A stretch of DNA of 5,281 nucleotides, taken from the NCBI GenBank assembly GCA_021824055.1, contig JAKALV010000239.1:1-5281 (forward strand), read 5' to 3'. Origin of the DNA: Acidobacteriota bacterium. Lineage in GTDB: Bacteria > Acidobacteriota > Vicinamibacteria > Vicinamibacterales > SCN-69-37. The notes beneath the pieces are model-generated. The model did not search any database, was not told the DNA's origin, and worked only from the letters and a program-made list of their open reading frames with translations. The translations under genes were made by a program, and so were the position numbers. The first letter of the stretch is position 1. The number at the start of each line of letters is the position of its first letter. Shown in pieces: positions 1 to 5,281 of this stretch.

Positions 1-2712
1 CGCCAGCGGATCCGCCTCAACTTTCACTTCACCTGTGAGCGGCTGCGCCACACCCGGCACCGTGATGGTGACGATGTACGTGCCCGGCGTCACCAGCGGC
101 CCGAGCGGCACACCGCCACGCCCGCGTCCTGGGGCGCCTGCACCCGCGCCGCGCCCGGCACCGGCAGCGCGTCCTGCGCCTCCTGCATCGCCTGTCGCCG
201 CGGGCGGCGCGCCGCGCAGATCCCACGCGGCGTGATTGATGCCGGCGGCCGACGGACCCTGCAGCGTTCGTACCACGTTGCCGAACCGGTCGCTGATCTC
301 GATTCGAACGGGCGCGTCCTTGGCGGTGCGCAGGTAGTAATTGATGCCGGCACCGAAATCCGGATTCGGCGCGAAGAACGTGCCCGTGCCGAACCAGGCC
401 TGCGGCGAGTTGGTGATGATCTGCCGCGCCGGCGCGATCGGGGCGAGCGCCGCCTCGCCGCTCATGGTGTCGGCCGACAGCTCGAGCGGCCCCATGTCGT
501 CGAGGATCCAGATGCCGCGGCCGTGCGTGCCGAGCACGAGCGCGTTGTCGCGCGGATGAATCACGATGTCGTCCACCGAGACCGTGGGGAAGTTGCCGTG
601 AAGCGACAGCGGGAACCACGAGCGGCCGCCGTCGTTGGTGAAGAACGCGCCCTTCTCGGTGCCGACCACGAGCACGTTCGGGTTGCGTGGATGTTCGCGC
701 ACGCGGTTGATGGAGCTCGTCGCGACGCCGATGTTCTTCCACGTCTGGCCGAAGTCCTCAGTGGCGAAGAGGTACGGCAGGTAGTCGTCGCCGTAGTGGC
801 CGTCGAACGTCACGTAGGCGCGTCCGGGCGCATGCTGCGACGCCAGCACCGTGCTGACGTAGGTGTACTTCGGCACGCCGGAAAACCTGCCCGTGAGGTT
901 CGTCCAGGTCTTGCCGCCGTCACGCGTGATCTGCACGTTGCCGTCCTGCGTGCCCACGTAGATCACGCGCGCGTCGAGCGGCGATTCGCTGATCGACGTC
1001 AGCGAGGCGAACGGCGACGTGCCGTCATTGCGCGACAGCGCGTCGGCGGGCGGCGCTTCGGTGCCGGCCGGATGATCGACGCCGCCGGTCAGGTCGCCGC
1101 TGATGGCGGTCCACGTCCGGCCCTGGTCGTGCGACCGGAACAGCATTTGCGCGCCCATGTAGATCGTCCGGGGATCCGCCTTGGACACTTCAATCGGCGC
1201 GTCCCAGTTCCAGCGCAGGCCCTGGCCGGGCGCGGCCGGACCGCCCGGCATCGACGGCCGGATCGACGTCCGCTCCATCGTCTTCAGATTGACGCGCGAG
1301 GCCGCGCCGTTCTGCGACTCGGCGTAGGCGAAGTTCTCGTCGGACGGATCGATCTTCACGTAGAAGCCGTCACCGCCGCCGATGTTCCACGCGTCTTTCG
1401 CGGCGATGCCGTTGCGATCGCGCACCGCGCTCGGCACGCACCACTCGCCGTTGTCCTGCAGGCCGCCGCACACGGTGAAGGGGATCTTGTTGTCCACGTC
1501 GATTTCGTAGAACTGCCCGATGGGCATGTTCATGCGGAAGTCCCACGTCACGCCGCGATCCCACGAGATCGACACGCCGCCGTCGCCGCCGATGATCAGG
1601 TGATTCGTATTGTCGGGATCGATCCACAGCGCGTGGTCCTCGCCGTGGACGCCGGTCACGCCGGTGTCGACGAACGTCTTGCCGCCGTCATTCGACACGT
1701 AGAAGCCGCGGTTCGAACCGAGCGTGTACACGCGATTGCGATCCTTCGGGTCCACGCGGATCTGGCTGTAGTAGCTCGGGCGAACGTTGGTCTTGGCCAC
1801 GGCTTCCCACGTCTCGCCGGCGTTGAGGCTGCGGAACACGCCGCCGTCCTTCGCTTCGACCGTGGCAAAGACGACCTTCGGGTCCGCCGGGAAGATGTCG
1901 AGCCCGATGCGGCCCTTGTCGCCGGCCGGCAATCCCTTCGTCAGCTTCTTCCACGTGGCGCCGGCGTCCACGGACTTGTAGATGCCGCTGCCGGGACCGC
2001 CGCCGTTGAAGCCCCACGACGTGCGCTCGCGCTGGTACATCGCCGCGAACAGCACCTTCGGATTCTTCGGGTCGATCACCAGATCGGTCGCGCCCGTGTG
2101 TTCATCGACGAAGAGCACTTTCTTCCACGTCGTGCCGCCATCGACGGTCTTGAACACGCCGCGCTCCGCATTCGGTCCCCACAAGTGCCCGCCCGCCGCC
2201 ACATAGACGACGTTAGCGCTGCGCGGATCGATGACGATGCGCCCGATGTGCTTGGTGTCTTTGAGGCCCATGTTCGCCCATGTCTTGCCGGCGTCGGTGG
2301 ACTTGTAGACGCCGTCGCCCCACGACGAACTCTGGCGGTTGTTCGCTTCGCCCGTGCCGGCCCAGACCGTGTTCGGGCTCGACGTCGCCACGGTCACGTC
2401 GCCGATCGACTGCATCGCGTTGACGCCATCGAACACGGGCGACCACGACGTGCCGGCGTTCGTGCTCTTGAATATGCCGCCACTCGCGGTGGCGACGTAG
2501 ATCGCGTCCGGCTGTCCGGGCACGCGCGCGACCGCGAAATCGTCGATGCGGCCACTGGTGTTCACGGGCCCGATGCTGCGCCATTTCAAGCTGCCGAACG
2601 GCGGCGCGGCAGCGGCGCCGCTCTGCTGAGCGGAGCCGCTGACGGTCAGCGTGGTGACGGCCACTGCGATCGAGGCGAGCAGAACGAATCGTCGGGCAGA
2701 GAGAACGCGCAT
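1..2712 (-). CDS. Secreted Asp-box (BNR/sortilin-like) beta-propeller protein, 3' end outside window
   Basis: This is the first 904 codons of a large exported repeat protein; the stop lies beyond the left edge. Residues 1-28 form a signal peptide: basic start (MRVLSARR), hydrophobic core, and likely cleavage after SGSA before QQ. Eleven Asp-boxes of the form S/T-x-D/N-x-G-x-T/S-W/F lie near residues 83, 138, 189, 247, 295, 340, 383, 527, 596, 651 and 692, as in Vps10/sortilin-type propellers. Family-like landmarks are GEDHALWIDP (357-366), GGLQDNGEW (416-424) and HGRGIWILDD (730-739). From about residue 800 an FlgD/Ig-like domain begins (VRIEISDRFGNVVRTL, then WDLRG and PGTYIVTITVPG), interrupted by a Gly/Ala/Arg-rich stretch at about 840-868. 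Relatives are often annotated 'glycosyl hydrolase' because of the BNR repeats, but I see no evidence of catalysis. Binding or scaffolding outside the cytoplasm is an inference. The start is supported by GGAGG six bases upstream. Relatives run to roughly 1000 or more residues, so perhaps 100-200 are missing here. Confidence 0.93.
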   Translation of the reverse strand, partial: MRVLSARRFVLLASIAVAVTTLTVSGSAQQSGAAAAPPFGSLKWRSIGPVNTSGRIDDFAVARVPGQPDAIYVATASGGIFKSTNAGTSWSPVFDGVNAMQSIGDVTVATSSPNTVWAGTGEANNRQSSSWGDGVYKSTDAGKTWANMGLKDTKHIGRIVIDPRSANVVYVAAGGHLWGPNAERGVFKTVDGGTTWKKVLFVDEHTGATDLVIDPKNPKVLFAAMYQRERTSWGFNGGGPGSGIYKSVDAGATWKKLTKGLPAGDKGRIGLDIFPADPKVVFATVEAKDGGVFRSLNAGETWEAVAKTNVRPSYYSQIRVDPKDRNRVYTLGSNRGFYVSNDGGKTFVDTGVTGVHGEDHALWIDPDNTNHLIIGGDGGVSISWDRGVTWDFRMNMPIGQFYEIDVDNKIPFTVCGGLQDNGEWCVPSAVRDRNGIAAKDAWNIGGGDGFYVKIDPSDENFAYAESQNGAASRVNLKTMERTSIRPSMPGGPAAPGQGLRWNWDAPIEVSKADPRTIYMGAQMLFRSHDQGRTWTAISGDLTGGVDHPAGTEAPPADALSRNDGTSPFASLTSISESPLDARVIYVGTQDGNVQITRDGGKTWTNLTGRFSGVPKYTYVSTVLASQHAPGRAYVTFDGHYGDDYLPYLFATEDFGQTWKNIGVATSSINRVREHPRNPNVLVVGTEKGAFFTNDGGRSWFPLSLHGNFPTVSVDDIVIHPRDNALVLGTHGRGIWILDDMGPLELSADTMSGEAALAPIAPARQIITNSPQAWFGTGTFFAPNPDFGAGINYYLRTAKDAPVRIEISDRFGNVVRTLQGPSAAGINHAAWDLRGAPPAATGDAGGAGRAAGAGRGAGAGAPGRGRGGVPLGPLVTPGTYIVTITVPGVAQPLTGEVKVEADPLA

Positions 2713-2793
2713 ATCGGGCCTCCGGCAATCGTGCGGTTCGGAGTATACGCTGCCGTCTTTCACGGAAACCCAAAACGCTCTAACCTGCCCCGC
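2713..2793. promoter_or_regulatory. Divergent intergenic region between the propeller and VOC genes
   Basis: These 81 bases separate two divergently transcribed genes, so promoters for both should lie here or just inside the genes. The most AT-rich point is GTATAC at 2743-2748. It reads as TATACT on the minus strand, a fair -10 candidate about 30 bases before the propeller start, and as TATACG on the plus strand. I see no good -35 hexamer at 16-18 bases in either direction. A second plus-strand candidate, TCTAAC near 2779-2784, would give an almost leaderless VOC transcript, consistent with the absence of a Shine-Dalgarno sequence before the VOC start. The promoter assignments are guesses; the divergent arrangement is seen directly. 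Confidence 0.3.
2719..2723 (-). promoter_or_regulatory. Shine-Dalgarno site of the propeller gene
   Basis: On the minus strand GGAGG lies six bases before the ATG whose first base is 2712. It is a strong, well-spaced ribosome site. It fixes the start of the propeller gene in agreement with the signal peptide that follows immediately. Confidence 0.8.
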
Positions 2794-3201
2794 ATGCTCC
2801 TGACCTGTTCGCACCTCCTGCTCGCCTCGGACGACGTGCCACGCATCGCGGCGTTCTTTCGTGACGCCTTCGGCGTGACGGCGACGTTCGAGAACGACAT
2901 GTTCGTGGACTTTGTGTTGCCGTCGCGATTTCGCGTCGCCTTCTTCAAACCCGTCGGCGCGTCGGCGGCCAGCTTTCGCGCATCGGCCGATCGGGCGGCC
3001 GCCGCGTTCGGCGTGACGGTGTCCGACGTCGAGGCGACGTATCGGACGCTCGCCGGCATGACCCATGCCGGCATCGAGTTGAGCGGCCCGCCGAAAGCAC
3101 ATCCGTGGGGAGAGACGAGCTTCCTCGTCACAGATCCGGACGGCAACCGATGGGAGATCGCTCAGGCGCCGTCAGACGATGGGATGCTGGTGGACCGGTA
3201 G
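2794..3201 (+). CDS. VOC superfamily (glyoxalase/bleomycin-resistance/dioxygenase-type) protein
   Basis: A complete 135-residue protein, the usual size for a single-chain VOC protein with two beta-alpha-beta-beta-beta modules, normally a dimer. The first module starts with CSHLLLASDDVPRIAAFFRD, the typical strand plus helix with the first metal-ligand position at H7. The second ends with the family signature PWGETSFLVTDPDGNRWEI (residues 104-122), where E121 is at the usual last metal-ligand position. No sequence feature identifies the substrate; lactoylglutathione lyase, thiol transferase, antibiotic binding and dioxygenase activity are all possible in this superfamily. No signal peptide is seen, so it is probably cytoplasmic. 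The ATG at 2794 is chosen because the family fold begins right after it; there is no clear Shine-Dalgarno sequence upstream. The frame stays open far upstream (antisense to the propeller gene), and a GTG at 2731 is in frame, but that extension shows no domain. The gene is divergent from the propeller gene and convergent with the phosphoesterase remnant. Confidence 0.88.
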   Translation: MLLTCSHLLLASDDVPRIAAFFRDAFGVTATFENDMFVDFVLPSRFRVAFFKPVGASAASFRASADRAAAAFGVTVSDVEATYRTLAGMTHAGIELSGPPKAHPWGETSFLVTDPDGNRWEIAQAPSDDGMLVDR

Positions 3202-3224
3202 ACGGCCGATCACCGGCCGCCGTC
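3201..3224. terminator. GC-rich hairpin at the convergent gene junction, possible two-way terminator
   Basis: CGGCCG (3203-3208) and CGGCCG (3214-3219) form a perfect six-pair stem around the five-base loop ATCAC. The outer GACGG (3201-3205) can also pair with CCGTC (3220-3224), so a longer stem with a small bulge or a shifted pairing is possible. The structure begins at the last base of the VOC stop (TAG, 3199-3201) and contains the minus-strand stop (TGA, 3212-3210). No T-run follows on either strand, so it is not a standard intrinsic terminator. Its place between two converging reading frames still suggests transcript ending or 3'-end protection for both. Confidence 0.35.
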
Positions 3225-3663
3225 GCCGAGCTGCAACTTCGCGCTGCGATACGGCGCGAACCCCCGGCCCCAGTCCACGCCGATCACTTCCAGCTGGATG
3301 TTGTCGCCGTCGACGCCGGCCGCGATGAGGTCCCGCGTCGACGGCTCGCCCTGATAGCTGTAGAGCGGCGCGCCGCCACCGCCGGTCACGATGTGGTCCA
3401 TGCGATGCGTGCCTGTCGCGTCCTGGTACCGCTCGACCCAGTGTTCGTAGAAGTGCTCGTGGCCGGTGAGCGTCATCCGCACATGATGCTGCCGGAAGAG
3501 CGGCTCGTACCGGGTGTGTCGAGCCGCTTGATCGTGGCCAGCATCGAGTCGACGATCAGGCCATGCTCGTATTGCCCGTGCGCGCGGTGCGGTCTCCCAG
3601 GGCGGGCGAACTCAGGAAGACAGTGACTGCCAGTGCGCCGCACATCAGAATTCGCCGGGCCAT
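3210..3663 (-). pseudogene. Decayed secreted calcineurin-like metallophosphoesterase
   Basis: The remnant of an exported metallophosphoesterase lies in three pieces in different frames. From the ATG at 3663, preceded by GAGGAG seven bases upstream, comes a good signal peptide (MARRILMCGALAVTVFLSS then PALG), but this frame ends at a TGA after 35 codons. A second frame contains EHGLIVDSMLATIKRLDTP, resembling the region just after the first metal motif of these enzymes. A third frame gives YEPLFRQHHVRMTLTGHEHF and runs to a stop at 3210-3212. It covers the C-terminal GHxH metal motif, then HIVTGGGGAPLYSYQGEP and a tail ending in LQLGDGGR. The GDxxD-type and GNHD/E-type metal motifs, which should lie between pieces two and three, are absent. 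At 454 bases it is less than half the length I would expect for such a gene. An isolated 90-codon reading frame (3482-3210) covers the C-terminal part but cannot be a working enzyme. The family assignment is firm for the C-terminal part; loss of function is inferred from the missing core and broken frames. Confidence 0.78.
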
Positions 3664-3741
3664 CGGTCAACTCCTCGGCGGACATTATCTCCTGCGGCCT
3701 CCCCGCTTGGCGCCGCGCACCGGGCCGGGACATCATAGGGA
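3664..3741. promoter_or_regulatory. Divergent intergenic region between the phosphoesterase remnant and nadA
   Basis: These 78 bases separate the remnant (minus) from the nadA-nadC pair (plus), so the nad promoter should lie here or just inside the remnant. The only AT-rich spot is CATTATCT at 3683-3690. Its minus-strand reading AGATAAT resembles a -10 element for the remnant; its plus-strand reading (CATTAT) is a possible -10 about 50 bases before nadA. No matching -35 hexamer is evident on either strand. I found no clear inverted repeat that would mark an NAD-responsive repressor site. Confidence 0.3.
3671..3676 (-). promoter_or_regulatory. Shine-Dalgarno site of the phosphoesterase remnant
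   Basis: GAGGAG on the minus strand lies seven bases before the ATG at 3663-3661. It shows that the original start of the decayed gene is still intact, so the lesion is inside the coding region and not a loss of the 5' end. Confidence 0.6.
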
Positions 3742-4719
3742 ATGGAAGTTACCCGGATCCGCGAACTGGCGAAGCGCCGGAACGCGGTGATCCTCGCGCA
3801 CAACTATCAGCGCCCGGAAGTGCAGGACGTCGCCGACGTCGTGGGCGACTCGCTGGCGCTCAGCCGCGAGGCCGCGCGGACCGACGCCGGCACGATCGTG
3901 TTCTGCGGCGTGCATTTCATGGCCGAGACCGCGGCGATCCTGTCGCCCCGGAAGACGATTCTGCTGCCCGAAGCCGGCGCCGGCTGTTCGCTGGCCGACA
4001 CCATCACGGCCGATGATCTCCGGCGGTGGAAGCGCGAGCATCCCGGCGCCGTGGTCGTGGCGTACGTCAACACGTCGGCCGAGGTGAAGGCGGAAAGCGA
4101 CTACTGCTGTACGTCGGGCAACGCCGTCGATGTGGTCAACGCCATTCCGGCGCATCGCGAGATTCTGTTTCTGCCGGATGTCTTTCTCGGCGCGCACGTG
4201 CGCCGCGTGACGGGCCGGACCAACATTCACGTGTGGATGGGCGAGTGTCACGTGCACGCCGGCATCACACCGCAGTCGCTCGAGCGGCAGCGCGCCGCGC
4301 AACCTGATGCCGAATTGCTGATCCATCCCGAGTGCGGCTGCGCGACCAACGTGGTCGAGGCGATGTCGGCCGGCGCGGTCCGGAGCGATGGCGCGCACGT
4401 GCTCTCGACCGAGGGCATGATGCGGCGGCCGGCCGAATCGCGCGCTCGTCGCTTCATCGTGGCCACCGAGACCGGCATCCTCCACCGGCTGCGGCTCCTG
4501 CATCCGTCCAAGACGTTCACCGCGGCCAGCGACCACGCCGAGTGCTCGTACATGAAGCTCACGACGCTCGCGTCCGTGCGGCGCTCGCTCGAGACCATGA
4601 CCCACCGGATCGTCGTACCCGAGCCCATCGCGTCGCGCGCGCGGCTCGCCATCGAGCGGATGGTGTCGATCGGCGGACCGCCGGCCGCCGCCGTGCTCGA
4701 GGCGACCTCAACCCGATGA
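3742..4719 (+). CDS. nadA: Quinolinate synthase NadA
   Basis: NadA condenses iminoaspartate with dihydroxyacetone phosphate to give quinolinate, using an oxygen-sensitive [4Fe-4S] cluster in the cytoplasm, as the second step of de novo NAD synthesis from aspartate. The 325-residue protein is full length for the compact form of the family. The three cluster cysteines are recognisable: C82 in AGCSLADT, C169 in MGECHVHAG and C268 in HAECSYMK. Active-site landmarks include AHNYQ (19-23, with H20 and Y22), GDSLALS (35-41), AYVNTSAEVKA (107-117), TSGN (124-127), HPEC (195-198) and STEGM (222-226). ATG 3742 is the first usable start, because an in-frame TAG lies at 3736-3738. The only ribosome-site-like bases, AGGGA, abut the ATG directly, so initiation may be weak or leaderless. 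The stop overlaps the nadC start as ATGA. Additional cysteines (C55, C122, C123, C200) are present, but none replaces a cluster ligand. Confidence 0.97.
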   Translation: MEVTRIRELAKRRNAVILAHNYQRPEVQDVADVVGDSLALSREAARTDAGTIVFCGVHFMAETAAILSPRKTILLPEAGAGCSLADTITADDLRRWKREHPGAVVVAYVNTSAEVKAESDYCCTSGNAVDVVNAIPAHREILFLPDVFLGAHVRRVTGRTNIHVWMGECHVHAGITPQSLERQRAAQPDAELLIHPECGCATNVVEAMSAGAVRSDGAHVLSTEGMMRRPAESRARRFIVATETGILHRLRLLHPSKTFTAASDHAECSYMKLTTLASVRRSLETMTHRIVVPEPIASRARLAIERMVSIGGPPAAAVLEATSTR

Positions 4720-5281
4720 TCGAGTCGCTCCTGCGCGCGGCGCTCGACGAGGACGCCGCGTTCCGTGATGTGACGACCCTCGCCACGGTGCCGGCTGACC
4801 TCAGCGCGCGCGCGTCGCTGCGCGCGCGGCAGGACGGTGTTGTGGCCGGCACGGCGTGCGTCGTCGCGGTGTTCCGGATGCTCGATCCGGACTGCGACGT
4901 CGATATCGTCGCGTCCGACGGATCACGCGTGGCTGCCGGAGACACCGTGCTCGTGGTGACCGGCGCCGCGCGGGCGCTCCTGTCGGGCGAGCGGGTGGCG
5001 CTGAACTTCATTCAGCATCTCTCGGGCATTGCCACGGTGACCGGGCGGTACGTGGATGCGGTGCGCGGGACCCGCGCGCGGATCCTCGATACGCGCAAGA
5101 CTACGCCCGGCTGGCGCGCGCTCGAGAAGGCGGCGGTCCAGGCCGGCGGCGGCACGAATCACCGCATGGATCTGGCATCGGCGGCGCTGATCAAGGACAA
5201 CCATCTGCGCGCGATCGGCGGCGACATCCGGCTGGCCATCGCGCGCGTACGCGCGCTGCTGCCTCCCGGCAGCGACGTTGA
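4716..5281 (+). CDS. nadC: Nicotinate-nucleotide pyrophosphorylase (quinolinate phosphoribosyltransferase) NadC, 3' end outside window
   Basis: NadC converts quinolinate and phosphoribosyl pyrophosphate to nicotinate mononucleotide, CO2 and pyrophosphate, consuming the product of NadA. The window holds 188 codons of a protein usually about 270-290 residues long; roughly the last third is missing. The N-terminal domain (about 1-105) contains RDVTT (17-21), a family-typical AGDTVLVVTG segment (74-83) and LLSGERVALNFIQHLSGIAT (88-107) with the conserved E92-R93. The start of the phosphoribosyltransferase barrel follows, with LDTRKTTPG (124-132), GGGTNHR (144-150) and LIKDNH (158-163). These carry the basic residues R93, R127, K128, R150 and K160 that bind quinolinate and PRPP in characterised relatives. 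The ATG at 4716 overlaps the nadA stop (ATGA, 4716-4719), pointing to one transcript and translational coupling by re-initiation. No key residue is missing in the visible part. Confidence 0.95.
   Translation, partial: MIESLLRAALDEDAAFRDVTTLATVPADLSARASLRARQDGVVAGTACVVAVFRMLDPDCDVDIVASDGSRVAAGDTVLVVTGAARALLSGERVALNFIQHLSGIATVTGRYVDAVRGTRARILDTRKTTPGWRALEKAAVQAGGGTNHRMDLASAALIKDNHLRAIGGDIRLAIARVRALLPPGSDV

Noticed and set aside
1..2712. Glycoside hydrolase (sialidase) activity for the propeller protein
   Set aside because: Asp-boxes alone do not indicate catalysis; I could not recognise the sialidase arginine triad or RIP motif.
232..2793. Upstream part of a 989-codon plus-strand frame ending in the VOC gene
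   Set aside because: It is the exact antisense register of the propeller gene; its translation is Arg/Ala/Val/His-rich without any domain, while the opposite strand has signal peptide, Asp-boxes and family motifs.
3210..3482. Calling the 90-codon minus-strand frame a complete small phosphoesterase
   Set aside because: It begins in the middle of a conserved segment (YEPLFRQHHV continues upstream in frame without a start) and lacks three of the usual metal motifs, so it is a fragment.
3105..3626. 173-codon plus-strand frame over the VOC end and phosphoesterase remnant
   Set aside because: Its translation is low in recognisable structure, it overlaps the VOC 3' end in another frame and runs antisense to the GHEH-containing remnant.
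3733..4605. 290-codon minus-strand frame inside nadA
   Set aside because: It is a shadow of nadA, whose plus-strand product has all cluster cysteines and active-site motifs.
4856..5281. 141-codon plus-strand frame at the right edge
   Set aside because: It is a shifted frame of nadC; the frame starting at 4716 carries the NadC motifs and the other translation is Arg-rich with no family features.
1..5281. CRISPR arrays, tRNA or rRNA genes, insertion sequences, phage or defence genes
   Set aside because: No regularly spaced direct repeats, no tRNA-like cloverleaf, no transposase or integrase motifs and no terminal inverted repeats were seen on either strand.

Overview
The window is GC-rich and gene-dense. 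It resembles a member of the Acidobacteriota (a Vicinamibacteria-like lineage would fit) or a similar soil phylum such as Gemmatimonadota. This rests on the large secreted Asp-box (BNR/sortilin-like) protein type, the style of the secreted metallophosphoesterase remnant and the strong GC bias at third codon positions. It is inferred from protein style, because no rRNA or other marker is present.

Layout: (1) 1-2712, minus strand, holds the first 904 codons of a secreted beta-propeller protein with eleven Asp-boxes and the start of an Ig-like C-terminal domain; the gene runs off the left edge. (2) 2713-2793 is a short divergent intergenic region. (3) 2794-3201, plus strand, is a complete 135-aa VOC (glyoxalase/bleomycin-resistance) family protein. 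(4) 3201-3224 is a GC-rich hairpin at the convergent junction, overlapping both stop codons. (5) 3210-3663, minus strand, is the remnant of a secreted calcineurin-like metallophosphoesterase. It keeps its ribosome site, signal peptide and C-terminal GHEH segment, but has lost the catalytic middle and is out of frame. (6) 3664-3741 is a second short divergent region. (7) 3742-4719, plus strand, is nadA (quinolinate synthase), followed with a 4-bp ATGA overlap by (8) nadC (quinolinate phosphoribosyltransferase, 4716 to the right edge, incomplete).

nadA and nadC form a translationally coupled pair that makes quinolinate and converts it to nicotinate mononucleotide, two consecutive steps of de novo NAD synthesis. 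The other genes are not obviously linked to that pathway. The propeller and the phosphoesterase carry export signals, while the VOC protein looks cytoplasmic.

I found no convincing new biological system. The observations most worth checking are the decayed phosphoesterase, the reading frame that stays open antisense to the whole propeller segment and runs into the VOC gene (an annotation trap), the shared convergent hairpin, and two details of the propeller protein (a lone cysteine pair and a Gly/Ala/Arg-rich insert).
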